Positions 11,613 to 24,210 of a stretch of 64,000 nt of DNA are shown piece by piece. The first letter of the stretch is position 1; every line of letters starts with the position of its first letter. The DNA lies in assembly GCF_025698545.1 (NCBI RefSeq), contig NC_068569.1, positions 12,524,001 to 12,588,000 of the forward strand, given 5' to 3'. The notes under the pieces are model-generated. The model did no database searches and was not told the origin of the DNA. It saw only the letters and a list, made by a program, of their open reading frames with translations. The position numbers and the translations under genes are program-made. Source of the DNA: Gossypium raimondii. Taxonomy: Eukaryota > Streptophyta > Magnoliopsida > Malvales > Malvaceae.

Positions 11613-13905
11613 TTCAACACTTTTTAAAAAAATTATATTAAGTAAAAAATTAAAATAATTACGTACACATTTAAAATATAAAATGATTAATTTTGAATAA
11701 AATAAAAATTTTAAATGACTACCTCAATAAAAAAAAATCACAACACAAAGGTCATTAGGCGTATTGCATGCAATCATCATCTGTGCGAATTTCCCTAAGA
11801 AAATGACACAGCTTTGCTCATCGAGGATCAACCAACCGACTGAAATTTTAAAACCAAAACCACTACCAATTCCCTACCTACTGAGATAGTGTGAATGTAA
11901 TTATTGAAGGTTGACTCGCACTATATTTTTTCAATTCAAAATTATATTTGAACTTTTAATACTTAAAAAATGAAACTAAAATAAACCAACAGACAACAAT
12001 GTTCTTAATTCCCAGTACATCATTACCAAAATGTGAGCCTTTACAACTACACGTATCTACATTGAGAACTCATTGTAAATTGCTAATCACTGCCTGTGCT
12101 TCAAATTAAGAATTGTGCTTTTTCTTAAGCAAGCATCAAGTCAGGACTAGTGTTGGCCACAACCAATTGGGACAAAGTTCCTATTTTTTTTTCTTTGTCC
12201 TCTTAAATGACCTTGGCTATGAAAGTTGTAACTCTAAACTATGACACCAGACCTTTTGCAAACCCTTCTATGTCTCAACAAGTTGTAGCAGCTTCCCTTG
12301 CTCCTTGAATGTTCAACGTGTGAGCTATGATTTAATTTCAAAGCACGTTATAGATTATATCAAATCATAATTAACTGCAACAACCTTTCAACTACATCAT
12401 TCATTCTCTAGCTTCATCTACCTATTCCAATGTCAAAACCCTTCCAGTATTATTCAATCCATTCAAATCTAAAACAGAGGGAAAACGAGAAAATATACAG
12501 AATCAGGAATAAAACTTGTATGGGCTTAAGTGTCCAAGTAACAAAAGGAATGGACTATTTCCAGTACAGAAAAACTTGGGGTAAAATAAAAGGCTTACTA
12601 GAAATGGAGTCCATACACTAAATTAGACCCAAATACCTTCCATCTGCCTTTTCCATTACTTAATAATTATCATTTACTAGTATAGCTATGCCGCTAACCT
12701 TTTAGCTCAAGTTAATTATTTGTTTGTTTTAAATTATAGAGTAAAATCTTGAAAGTTGAAACTTGTTATATATTTTTATATTTGAAATTTAGTCATTTTA
12801 TTTTTATTTTAGGAATTTGTTTTTCAGATTTAAAATTTTAGGTCTAGTTGTTACCCTCATTAAATTTCTTCTATTAAATTCTTTAGTGTGACATTTTGAA
12901 ATTTAAAAAAATCACTTGATAGTCATGTAACAATGAAAATAATGTTGAAAATACTGATTAAAATTTTTTCTTAAAACACTCATTCAAACTCGTTTGATAA
13001 AATAATTTTTGTTGAAATAGTTTTCTTAAGAATAATTAACCTCAACATTTTGATTGAAAATAGTTAACAATATTAACTATTTAGACTAACGAAAGACATT
13101 ATAAAAGTAGAGGCCAAATTATGTTAAAATTCTAGTATATAGATTAAATTTCAACATAGTCTAGGGTCAAAGTTAGAATTTAACTATTGTCGCAATGAAA
13201 ACCTAAAAAGGAAGCCATCGACCATGTATTAGTCTCTAAAACAACTTGTCAGGCAATTAAATTACATATAACCCTTTAATATTTTAGTTGAAAAGATAAT
13301 AATATTAACTATTTAGACTAATTAATAACATTTAAATCTTAATTTAAAGCATGATAGAGGAACTAAATCTAAAATTTAACCATTTTAGAAAAATTAAAAG
13401 AAAAAGAATATGTCGGCGTGTGAATAACGGAAGGTTTGGACTATGTATGGTATATAGATGTCATTTCTCTGGACAAAAATATGTCGTGTAATTTAAAATT
13501 AAGTAAATTTTTATGGTATATAACGATCCCTTTTAACTTTATAAAAGAGTTATTTTAGTTTTTTATTTAATTTTTTTATCATTTTTTTATTTTTTTATTG
13601 TTTTTGATAAAAAAAAGATTATAAGGAGTTGGGGGGGGGGGTCTTTTATTGTGATATTGTCACCAGATCCCTTGGTTGGTGAAGCATGATTTGGTTTTAG
13701 AAAGGATTCATGTTGACTGCGTGGCGGTGAATCAAATTCTTATCACGGTGTTTAAGGAGGCTTTAACTTCGCTTGCTTGTCCAGTAGCTTCTGTTTTATC
13801 TCTTATTATCACTCCGTTGGTGTTCAAGTGTTGATGTTTGCTTTATGGGAGATAAGGATTATAGCTTGCTTAGATGTTTCAATGCATATGTTTATTGATT
13901 TTTCT
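11613..13905. other. AT-rich intergenic sequence without supported genes
   Basis: Mostly non-coding AT-rich DNA. At about 12750-12860 and 13120-13200 there are facing motifs (TGAAATTTAGTCATTTTA and ATTAAATTTCAACATAGTC) that suggest another decayed inverted-repeat element. A G-run of about ten lies at 13630-13640. The short ORF at 12430-12621 resembles nothing I know. Confidence 0.35.
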
Positions 13906-13907
13906 AC

Positions 13908-14412
13908 GTAGTTATTAAATTATGTATAAGTTTTCATTTTGGTCACTTAATTTTAAGAGTTATAATTTGGTCACTGAATTATTAAAAAATTTCATTTAAG
14001 TAACTGGATGGTAAATCGATGTTATATAGCTTTCTATTTCCCTTCTCTTTTACAGTTTAGCATTTTTTTTCATAAAACAACTTTGGACGTCACAAATCTA
14101 CAAATCAAAATTTACATGCTTTTTGCTCCGATATCCAACATTAACCATCAGATCAGCTTCGATCTAAGGTATGTTCTTCTACTCGTCAATAGATACTAGT
14201 CCACCTACCGATCATTGAATCATCACTTGAAGCTCAATGGCGGAACCTTTTTTTTTTTAAAAAAAAAAACCTTAACAGCCTAGTGACTTGAATAAAAAGT
14301 TTTGAATAATTTTAGCAACTTAAATAAAAAATTTTGAATAGCTCATAGCCAAATTGTAATCGTTGTTAGTTAAGTGACCAAAATAAAAATTTACCCATGA
14401 TTTAGCGACTAA
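13908..14412. mobile_element. MITE with inverted repeats around 'ATTTTGGTCACTTAA'
   Basis: The left arm contains TTTTCATTTTGGTCACTTAA (about 13931-13950). The right arm contains TTAAGTGACCAAAATAAAAA (about 14370-14390), its reverse complement with one mismatch. The match extends outwards (ATTATGTATAAG against AATCATGGGTAA). The interior is non-coding and the total length is about 0.5 kb. The target-site duplication was not resolved. Confidence 0.6.
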
Positions 14413-15299
14413 TGGTGTAGTTTACCCTTATTTTTAAAATTTTTTAATATTCAATGATTACTCTTATTAAAATTGAAGTTGAGTTAAATTAGATCTCTAA
14501 ATGAGAGACAAAACTTTCTTAAAATTATCCCGTATAGAATAAATATAGAAAAGAAATCCCTAAAATCATCAAAATAGCAAAAAAAAATTGTTTAAAAGTT
14601 ATTTTGCTAGTTAAAAGACATAACCAATCTACAATATGAATTAATTTATATGAAGATATAGGATTTTTGGTCCAAAACAGCACATAAAGTATGGCATTTT
14701 ATATATTTGGTAATTTGTATAGACCCTCTCCTTTTTTTTCCTCCTTCAAGATCACATGTTGCCCACTAATATCTAAATTATATTAACCATTTAATTTGTA
14801 GACCACTGCTTAGATTGGACATTACTTAGACTTACACTTTTTAACTTTTAATAGCAATAAAAAAAAAACCAATAGTAGAATTGTTGTCTTGAGTGAAAAA
14901 AGAAATTACACACATCCTTTTGAATCATCTAACATCCCTTTTTTAACAGATACGAATCAGTGTGGACCTCATCATTATGGTAATGATAAAGAAAAGGTGA
15001 ATCATCTCAGTGAGGATTAAAAAATATAGTTGATGGACTTGATACTCGACTTGTTCAAATATGGTAGCAAGGGAGCAATTAAGTTGATGGTTACGTGAAA
15101 TGTTGATTATACGAAACTCATTCATGCAGATACTGGTTTGGGCGATTGTCTCTTACAAGTTCTAGGTGACGTGGTAAACCTACAATATTAACCATCCACC
15201 TACTCCCTTATTGCGGTGGGTTATATTATTGGACGACGAGATCGCTGCTGGGGTTGATATTGGCGTATTGTCATCTGATGGTGACGCGTAAGGGAGGAT

Positions 15300-17380
15300 C
15301 TTTTAAAAAAGGGGTATTCTTAGGTTGCTTGGACTGTTGACTTAGCTTGATCAATGTCCATTTGGTCACTTTCCATGAAGTGATGGACCATTTCATAAAA
15401 CTGGGATAATTTCTTCGGAGTGTTATCAATAAGGTTAAAGTGGAGAAATTTGTGAGTGGTTCCTACAAAGAAGGCTTGAATGATGAAAGTGTTAAAGACA
15501 CCTTTGGTTATCATAGTTGTAGCAATAAAACTCTTTATGAAATCACGAAAAAGTTCACTCCTTTTCTCTGATGGACATGAGGTAATCTAGGGACTATTAT
15601 GGGGTCTTGTTGGCTAAAAATCTACACATGAATAACCCAGCCAACTAATCAAAGTTACTTATGGACCCTAGAAGGAGTGAGAGGTACCATTGTTGGTCGG
15701 TGCTAGAAAGGTTCACGGAGAAAGCTCTGCATTTCACAGCATCTAAGGCCCCAAGAATGTTCATATTGTTGTTGTAATGAGTTAGGTGATCTTCTGGGTC
15801 TCCAATACCAGTGTAAGTTAACTTGGGAAACTTAACAGAAGAAAATAATTTAAGTGTCAACACAATAAGGGATAAGGGTTGATTAGGTAGCTCCGAGAAA
15901 CTTCATCAGATTTAAAACCTTAAGCCTCTTATAAAAGTTCCAAATCAAAGTGCTGCAATTTGCTCTTTAATAGGAATAGTCTTGTTTCGGGGTTCTCGAT
16001 CCAGACAATTGACAAGCTGAAGATCTTGTAGCACATCATTATCATTTTACTCTTTTCTATGTTTACGGACAGTGGATTGTGTTGTACCTTCTGGTTCTGG
16101 CAAAAGGGTAATTCACCATCTTTGGCAACGTCTTTTGCGGAGTGTAGCTCCGCGATCAATTGCTCAATATGGGAATTTTTTTGATCTAGTAGGCGTTGAT
16201 GCTAAGGGTGTTCATTCGGTTAACCGACCGGAAATAGCATTAACCGAATTAACCGACCTTTTAAAATTTTTAACCGTTAATCGAACCGAAATTTTTTCGG
16301 TTAATTCGGTCGGTTAATCGAATTTACCGAAAATTATATGTTTTTAATTTTTGGTTAAAAATTAACCGAATTATCCGAATTAACCGAATTACCCAAATTA
16401 CCCGAATTAACCTAATTGAATCATACATAATTAAATTATTTTTAGACTTTTATACTTTAGTTTTAGTTTTAGAATTTTATTTTTATTTATTAAATTATTT
16501 GTAATTTTTATGATTGGGTTGGGTTGGGTAATTGGGTTTGGTAATTGGGTTGGATTGAATACTTGGGTTTGGATTGGGTTTAGGTGAATAGTGGGCCTAT
16601 TTATATATTATAATTTTATTTATTAATTTTTTCGATTAATCAAAAAATTCGGTTAACCAATTTGTTTGAACCGAATTAATCATTAACCGAAAAATCAAAA
16701 AATAATTAACCGACCCTCGACCGAAAAAATTCGGTTAACCGACCGATTAACCGAATTCGGTCGGTTAACCAAATTTTTTCGATTTTACCCGAATTTTGCA
16801 CACCCCTAGTTGATGCTCATGTTGTTCTTAGAACTGACGCTGTTGAGTTAGGGGTTGTTCCTCCATGAGACGCATATTTTCCTACATCTTAGTAACACGG
16901 TGCTAAGAACTAGTGAGTTGTTGATGTTAGGAATCTTGGTCCGGGGGAATAGCCGCAACAATGGGTTGAGGTTGTGAGGCTAAACAAGAGAGGATTTGTT
17001 TTAAGATATCTTTGGGGTCTTGTGAGGTGGTAGAGAAGATGGTGTGTTGGAAATTGAAGGTGAGGCCTATAATGGCAGGGTTAACCGAATGAGTGTTTAG
17101 GGCATTCAAAAATAGGGCAAGATCTTCCATGATAGTCATGGATAGGCGAGTTCACATTTTGGTTTGGGTTGAGGAAAGTTTGGTGTTGGTGGTATCATTG
17201 ATATTCATCGGATTGGAGGAACTGGCAGGTTTGACGTCGTTAGTTTTATTAATAGGGTTGTGGGTAGCATCATTTTGATTCTGAGACATTGTGGTCCACC
17301 CTCACCACACCAATTTTTTATACAGAATACAACAAATGAGGGGGGCAAGAAGGAACAAAGAGGAGATCAAAGTGATGCAA
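15300..17380 (-). mobile_element. Ty3/gypsy retrotransposon gag relic
   Basis: On the minus strand several short, frame-broken pieces resemble gypsy gag. The clearest, at 15863-15645, has KFPKLTYTGIGDPEDHLTHY followed by NNMNILGALDAVKCRAFSVN and a Trp motif (QQWYLSL), the usual order of the gag retrotransposon domain. A downstream piece (15514-15320) fits the capsid C-terminal part, and upstream pieces (16159-15929, 17139-16927) fit the gag N-terminus. Frames shift between pieces and no protease, reverse transcriptase or integrase is visible, so this is a dead 5' portion. The N-terminal part is interrupted by the MULE-like element at 16204-16808. The flanking sequence is interrupted by the solo LTR at 17439-20210, and the original element's LTR probably continues at about 20216-20590. 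Confidence 0.75.
16195..16817. mobile_element. MULE-like MITE with 9-bp target duplication
   Basis: The element spans 16204-16808. It starts AAGGGTGTTCATTCGG and ends CGAATTTTGCACACCCCTA, giving imperfect inverted ends (GGGTGTTCA / GGGGTGTGCA). Identical 9-base direct repeats GTTGATGCT flank it at 16195-16203 and 16809-16817. A 9-bp duplication is the signature of Mutator-like transposition. The interior is unusual: dense degenerate copies of the pseudo-palindrome CGGTTAACCGA and of ATTGGGTTGGGTTGGGTAAT, with no coding capacity. It sits inside the gypsy gag relic and so is younger than it. Confidence 0.8.
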
Positions 17381-17433
17381 TAGTGATTGGTTCACTTGTA
17401 GGGGTCGAAAGCCAAAACAAGGACAAAATGACA

Positions 17434-20215
17434 AGCTGTGTAACACCCCTAACCCGAATCCGTCATCGGAACAGGGTTACAGAGTATTACTGGAGTTTAA
17501 AAAAAAACAAATAGGCAAAAAATTCACATCATATAAAATTCATATCAGAAATCAATCGAAATCAAACATATTGTCCCTTGTGTGAGCCTTAGAGGCCCAA
17601 AATACACATTAGAAATAAGTCGGGACTAAATCGGATACTCAAATAATTTTTCAGAAAACATTAAAAATTTTTAAAATTGCAGGGGACACACGCTCGTGTG
17701 GTCAAATCGTGTGACTCACATGGTCAAGAGACACGCTCGTGTCTCAGGTCGTGTGGGCATTCCAAATAGGGGCACACGGCCTTGTCCCAGCCCGTGTCCA
17801 TACCCATGTAACTCTCTAACTTGGGTCACACAGTCAAGTCACTCGCCCATGTGCTAGGCTGTGTCACCTGGCCGTGAGTCACACACGGCTGAGACACATG
17901 CCCGTGTCTTTGCTCGTGTGGATAAAAAACAAGTCATTTCCAAACCACATTTCTCACCCCACTTGTCAACAACCTAACTCAACATTTTTGTACATTAACA
18001 AGCCATAACGTGGCATTTAAATCAAGCTAAAATTCAAGTTTTAAACATGTATTATAACAACTTTCAACCAACCTTTAGGTACCTTAAATGACAACTCATA
18101 AACGTGTAAACCAAATATCCAAGAATTTACTTAAATGACCAAACACATACATTTACTTTCATTCATTCCACCATATCAAACACACATCAAACATGATAAG
18201 GTCATATCAAATAAATAATCACATCAAAATATACCAAACACAAACCATTCAAATGGTTAATTTCAACAAAACACTTATATGCCAACATTGGCCAAATAAC
18301 CTATATATGTCATTATAACCAAAAATTAATTTACTAAAGGTACCAAAAGAGTTGATGGATAGTGTGATTTAGCTCCGACCAACATCCAACCCAAACTAAC
18401 TTCCAAATTACTATAAAACATAGAAAATAACACAGAATAAGCATTTAAGCTTAGTAAGTTCGTATAACCTGAAATTTAACTTACCATTTAATCACATTTA
18501 AGGTAAGCATACAAGGCATATATAAACCAATTTGGACAAATGCCCTAACGCATGTCCTCAACATGTTAGCCATGTAAACACATATAATATTCCATAATCA
18601 TGGATGAACATAATCATCAAGCAAGTTCCACATACATGTATCAACTGAATCATGCTTCAATATATATCAAGTAATATCAATTCCATGTATTTCATGTATA
18701 TACCGATAATAGTTCGTACTGAACTCATTTTGTCTCATAACAAAACATTGCCCGTTGAACCGTTTAAAATATCGTTGGATACACGGGTAGTACACATGAA
18801 GTGTACAAAACTGTAATCCGTCAATTCATAGACATGTATGCTTATACGAGCATGTAAACGGGAAGCTCTTCTGAGCTGTATAAAGGGAAGCTCATACGAG
18901 CTGTATATTGGGAAGCTCATGCGAGCCATTTATCGGGAAGCTCATAAGAGTTGTAAATTAAGAAACTCATGCAACCCAAATATCGAGAAGCTCAAGAGAG
19001 CTGTGGTGTGTCCACAACACATGCAGGATCACAACCAAATCGGGAACCCTAATGACATGTCATTTGTATCCTTCAAATTTTTAAGGTTCAAACGGGATTC
19101 AATAATTATCAGATATGTAATCATAGTTATACATGGAAACTTGTACAAATCATACACAACAATATTTAATTTAAAACATTTAAATATACAATTTAGTTAC
19201 ATGAACTTACCTCGATAAGTATATGTAGATACGAAGGCTACTAATCCGATACTTTTTCTTTGCCTCGACCTAATTCTGTATTAGGTCTATCCAGATCTAT
19301 ACGAATGAACTTAACTCAATTTAATATAATTCATATTCAATTTAATCCATCACACATCTTTCACAAAATTACTATTTTGCCTCTATACTTTTAATTAATT
19401 ACAATTTAGTCCCTCAGCTCGAAAAATGAAATTCATACAATTTAATCCTTATTCAAGCCTAGCCGATTTTCATACATATCAATAGCAGCCCATGTATTTC
19501 ACAAAATTTAGAATTTTTCCATAAAATTTTCATCTTTTCAATTTAGTCCCTAATTGATAATTTCATCAAAATTCTCTTTACAAAAGTTGTTTATCTAACA
19601 ACAACCTTTCATTTTCTATCATAAAATTTCAAAATTCAACTATACTCATCCATGGAAAAACCCTAATACTTTAACAGTTTTGCAAATTAATCCTTGAGAT
19701 AGCTAGATTATGCTATTATGACCTCGGAAACATAAAAATCATTAAAAACGGGACAAAAATACTTACCTAATTAAGAAAATGGCTAGGGTTTCCATGTGTT
19801 TTTGATGAAAGATGATGAAAATATATGATAATAATAATTATTTATTTATCATCATTATATTATTTACTTTCCAAAATTAACCTTAATATTTTCTTCAATT
19901 TCTAATGATAAATAATCATTCTTATCTACTAAGCATTTTAATGGTCTAATTACCATATAAGGACCTCCAATTTCAAGTTCTATAGCTATTTAATACCAAT
20001 AGCTATTAGAACTCAACTTTTCCACTTTATGCAATTTAGTCCTTCTCATCAAATTAGGTATGTAAACGGTAAAATTTCTTAACGAAATTTTTATATGACA
20101 TTTCTATCATACTATAGACCATAAAATAATATTAAAATAAATTTTCTTCTGACCTCAAATTTGTAGTCCCAAAACCACTGTTCTGATTTCACTGAACAAG
20201 GGTTGTTACAAGCTG
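17434..20215. mobile_element. Solo LTR (TGTAACACCC...TTGTTACA) with 5-bp target duplication
   Basis: The element spans 17439-20210, begins TGTAACACCCCTAACCCG and ends GGGTTGTTACA, so its tips are TG...CA inverted repeats. The 5-base duplication AGCTG is perfect (17434-17438 and 20211-20215). At 2772 bases it has no second copy, primer site or polyprotein, so a solo LTR left by recombination is the simplest reading. At about 17695-17930 it holds GTGTGG/CACACGG-rich sequence that I associate with cotton gypsy LTRs, and at 18860-19009 a 25-bp tandem repeat. Joining the flanks restores the older repeat sequence. Confidence 0.85.
18860..19009. repeat. 25-bp tandem repeat inside the solo LTR, six units
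   Basis: Units start at 18860, 18885, 18910, 18935, 18960 and 18985, exactly 25 bases apart. Each opens GGGAAGCTC or a variant, followed by a CATACGAGCTGTA-like half. GAAGCTC and GAGCTGT partly complement each other, so each unit could fold back. The last two units are the most diverged. In one plus-strand frame the array reads through as a repetitive peptide, but 25 is not a multiple of three, so coding is unlikely. Confidence 0.85.
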
Positions 20216-20600
20216 TTTGAGAAGGGGAAGTGCTAAAAGTAACTTTAAGGTGCTAAAAGTAACACCCTTTGTTCATAGTTTTCCAAGGTATCCATAAGAA
20301 AGGTCTCTCTGTCCACTGTTATGATACGACTAGATAAGCGTTCAATCCTATTAAATGCGTAATAGATAATCATAGGCATGCATCATGTGATTCTATTATT
20401 ATGGGGTAGTTAAACCTAAATAGACTCTTTATTTTCTTGAACGTGTGTTCACATTAAGATAGCATTCACTTTTAAGCCCGGCTGGTAGATCCAATCTAAA
20501 GCGAGACGGGTGATCATGCTTAGCAAATCAATATGAAGTCAATGATATTTCTTTAGCTTGCCATGTGTCTTCCTCGAGGACAGATATAAATCTTGCATGT
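20216..20600. mobile_element. Probable LTR remainder of the gypsy relic
   Basis: Continuous with the sequence left of the solo LTR once that insertion is removed. On the minus strand it starts near 20584 with TGTCCTCGAGGAAGACACATG, which could be the TG end of the gypsy element's own LTR. This rests on position and a plausible TG terminus only. Confidence 0.35.
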
Positions 20601-20854
20601 CAAAATTTAGGTTTTTGAATGTGATTTTAGCATGAAAAAATATGAATATAAAAATAAGTTACATTATTTCATCACATTATGGTTTGGAAAGGTTAATCGT
20701 TAGAATGTATATGATGAATAATCTTATTAATATTTTACATTAGACTTACATTTCCTTAACTTTATTTTTGTTTCAAATGCTTTTAATCTATATATTTTTC
20801 ACTTTTAATCTTTCTCTATTCATCATCTATTATTTTTTAACTTAAAAGTGTAAA

Positions 20855-21760
20855 AGGTCCCCAAATATTTTTAGAAAAACTAATTAAGTCCTTTTTTTTG
20901 CATTCAATTGAGTGCTTGAACTTTCAAGATGCATAAAAAGACCTCAAACTTAAAAAAATTTTAAAAAAGTAAGCCCATACTTTTGTTTTGCATTCAATTG
21001 GGTACTTGAACTATCAAAATGCATCAAAAAAAGCTATTTGAACATTAATTTTAATTGTTGACTGTTAAAGCTAATCGCTCCTAATTTTTTTAGTTCAAAC
21101 CACCAAGTGTCGCAACCACGGCGTGACATGTAGAAAAAAAATGATAAAAGATGAAAATCAATAAAAGGTATAAAAATTATTAAATTTTAATAAAAAATAT
21201 TAAAATTAGAAAAAAATTGTAAAAAAATTTAAAAAATTGTAAAATTTTATAAAAATCGTAAAAAAATTATAAAATTTTATAAAGCTATAAGAAAATTATA
21301 AAAAATGTAAAGAAATATAAAATTCATAAAAAATTATAAAAATTATCTTACCAAAAGAAGCATTTTATAATTTTTTCTATAACTTTTATTATTATTTTTT
21401 ATCATTTATCGTCACATGTCACGTTGTGTTGCAACACGTAATGGCTTTAATTGGAAAAAAAGTTGAGGTCGTTAACTTTAACGGCTAACGATTAAAGTTA
21501 ATGGTTAAAAGGTCTTTTTGATACATTTTATAATTTTTTATGATTTTTATAAAATTTTACAATTTCTTATATATTTCTACAATTTTTATAATTTTTTTAT
21601 ATTTTTCACTAAATTTAATAATTTTTATAACTTGTTTTTTATTTTTTATATTTTTTTTGCCACATGTCACACCGTAATTATGACACGGGGTGGTTTTAAC
21701 TAAAAAAAATTAGGGACGATTGAAAAAAAAAAGCACAAGCCTAATTGCTTTTTCTTTAAA
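20855..21760. repeat. AT-rich inverted-repeat cluster (fold-back DNA)
   Basis: Several segments recur in opposite orientation. GTGTCGCAACCACGGCGTGACATGT (21107-21131) faces ACATGTCACACCGTAATTATGACAC (21662-21686), and also ACATGTCACGTTGTGTTGCAACAC at 21414-21437. AAACCACC (21097-21104) pairs with GGTGGTTTT (21689-21697), and CTAATTTTTTTAG (21081-21093) with CTAAAAAAAATTAG (21700-21713). The long AT-rich spacers between them also mirror each other. CATTCAATTGAGTGCTTGAAC (20901-20921) repeats directly at about 20991-21011 and reappears inverted at about 24235-24255, beyond the second solo LTR. It probably derives from one or two DNA transposons. Confidence 0.65.
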
Positions 21761-23076
21761 AATATTGTACTAGCCCAATTTTAGCCCGAGCCCGCACCAA
21801 AAATTGAACCAAATTATTAACAGTCCATTTACAAAATTTTAACCCAATTAGAAGCCCAAAATCCCCATGGCCCAATCTAATTAACCCAATTACCCAAACC
21901 CAAGTTAAACCCAAAATAATTAGTCAAACTAGGGTTTAAGCTTTTCTAGCGCTGCCGGCGTCGCATCATCAGTGCAAATGGCGCACCTGCCACCGCCACC
22001 TGCTCACTGACACGCCACCATCAATCACCTGCAAGGAAGAAGACACGCAAGCAGTAGAAAATACAAAAAAATTGTAACATTGGCTATAAAAGTAGAATCT
22101 CATCACTATATGAGGGGTTCTTTTTTTCCCCCCTTTTTTAGGAACACTTTAAAAAAATAAAAAGCAAGAAACATTGAAGGTGATTTTTTTTCTCTCTTTC
22201 GGCTCTATAGATCTATTTTTTCTTTTTGATTTTTGATTTTTCCTTTTACTTGTATATCTAAACAAAAATAGTAAATAAAAGGAGAAGAAAAACTTACCGG
22301 AGACACACTGTGACGCGCTGTCGGAGGGTGGTTCTTCATCGCTGAACCCGGACCGAGAGAGGGCGCGGGGATCTTTCCCTTTGGCCTTTGGTTCATGAAG
22401 GCTCGGCCTTCATTCGGCTTTTGAAGCGGGGTTAAAAACCCATTTTTTCGGTGGCTTCGACCACTGCCTGCGGTGGAGCCACGGCGGTCGGCACGACGGC
22501 CGTCAGTCGGAGCATGGACTGGAGGGAAGGGGATTTTTTAGAGAGATTTCGGTTTTTTTTAAGGGAAGGCAGAAAATGAAATTTTAAGCAAAAATTTTGA
22601 TTTATATAGGCATTTTAAAACGGCGTTGTTTTGAGCCATAGCTCGAGGCGCTAAAACGACGTCGTTTTACCCCCATGACCCGCGCGTTGACCTGACACGA
22701 TTAGGGGATCCGCGTGTTTTTGAGATTTGGGTTATTTACCCTTTTAGTCCTTCTACTTTTTAATGGTTTTTCAATTGAGTATTTTCCTTTTTCTTTAATT
22801 TTACCCCACAATTTTCCGCGCTTACGATTTGGCCCCTATTCGAATGACGCCGTTTTAAAGGAGAAGGGAAAATTGTCCTGTTAGTCCATCTATGTTATTC
22901 GTGCGTTCAGAATAGTCCATCCCCTTTAATTTATTTACGATTTGACCCCGAATTTTATTTTTGATTCAATTTAGCCCTTTTTGTTATTTTGGTTATTTTC
23001 ACATTAAAATTAATAAATTTGATAATTATTACTATTAATTATTATTTACTCATTTTACCTTTTTAATCTCAAATTT

Positions 23077-23116
<40 letters not shown>

Positions 23117-24210
23117 TTACATACATTTCTACAATATATATATACAAGTGCATACTTTCATAATTTACTTATATATATACAATATATATTTTATATTTTA
23201 TAACTTATATACATATCTATATATATATATATACATATTTTTAATTTTCATAAATATATATACATACTTATATATATAATTTTTAAATTTTTAAATTTTA
23301 TATATATATTTTATTTTTATTTTATATTTTATTCATTTTATTTATTTATTTATTTATTTACGTTTTCATTATTATTTTAAAAAATGTTTTAATTTCATTT
23401 GCTTATACACTTGTTGTTTTGTATGTTATGGATTTGTCTTTTTATTTATCTTATTTTTGTTGTTGTTGCTCGTGTTATTTTTATACCATCGTATTCAATA
23501 TTGTTTTGTTACGCATATTAACACCGAGTTTCATTTCTACCATTTTGAGTTAGATTAATCTTATTCGATGCATGAATCATGATTTTAAAACAAGTAAAAC
23601 CTTATGTTTTGATTCGATAAGATCGTACCCTAACTTACAGGGTTTCGACCTTCTCGATAAATTCAAATACACGAATATTTTCAAACATAAGTTGTTTTTA
23701 AGCGATCTCGGGAATTAACAAAAGATCGTGTTCTAACTTACGGGACGTGATCTCTTTTCAAAACCCGAGATAGTCGAACATCTTTTTAAGTAAGAAAATT
23801 TTTGGCATTTATTCGCGTATCGGGAATTCAAGACATTGTGTCCTAACTTACGGGATATAATTCTCTTTCTCGATTGACGTGAAATATGTCATTTCCTCAA
23901 AAATTTTCAGCATTTCAACAAATGATCGTATTTTAAAACTCTTCAAAATTTTCAATCTTCGACACTAAGACACTAATTAATCAATTAGGTACCAATTTTT
24001 GTGCGTTACGAGGGTGCTAATCCTTCCTTGTGCGTAACCGACTCCCGAACCCGTTTTCTGAATTTCGTGGACCAAAATCTTTGTTTTGATAAAATCAAGT
24101 CGTTTATTAAAAACAACCATTTCTCGAGGTGGCCCGATCGCACCTCATCAAATTCGTTTTTTCAAATCCAAGTCGACCCCGTTTTACAAAAAAATGGTGT
24201 CAACAAATAT
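21761..24210. mobile_element. Second solo LTR (TGTACTAGCCC...TGTCAACA) with 5-bp target duplication
   Basis: The element spans 21766-24205. It begins TGTACTAGCCCAATTTTAGC, ends AAATGGTGTCAACA, and is flanked by the duplication AATAT (21761-21765 and 24206-24210). Its 2440 bases include a pyrimidine-rich stretch, several AAAACGGCG/AAACGACGTCG motifs near 22619-22665, an AT microsatellite, and a 3' part with GCGTTACGAGGGTGCTAATCC. Only one copy is present and there is no polyprotein, so it is a solo LTR. It is inserted inside the inverted-repeat cluster, whose sequence resumes at 24211. Confidence 0.8.
23080..23360. repeat. AT microsatellite and TTTA repeats
   Basis: A long (AT)n run at about 23082-23114 is followed by broken AT stretches and a TTTA-type run at about 23335-23360. 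The ORF across it is simply translated repeat (Ile-Tyr) and not a gene. Confidence 0.9.

Noticed and set aside
16072-17514. Plus-strand ORFs across the gypsy relic and the MULE-like element
   Set aside because: They read antisense through the gag relic or translate the CGGTTAACCGA repeats.
18838-19218. 126-codon ORF with repeated 'LIRACKREA/SYELYIGK' peptide
   Set aside because: It is the translated 25-bp tandem repeat of the solo LTR. The unit length is not a multiple of three and the reading frame is not maintained as a repeat.
21518-21703. ORF rich in Phe, Tyr and Ile
   Set aside because: Translation of AT-rich inverted-repeat DNA.
23076-23279. Ile-Tyr repeat ORF
   Set aside because: Translation of an AT microsatellite within the second solo LTR.
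17434-24210. The two LTR-like units as the two LTRs of one full-length retrotransposon
   Set aside because: Their sequences and ends differ and each has its own target duplication (AGCTG and AATAT), so they are independent solo LTRs.
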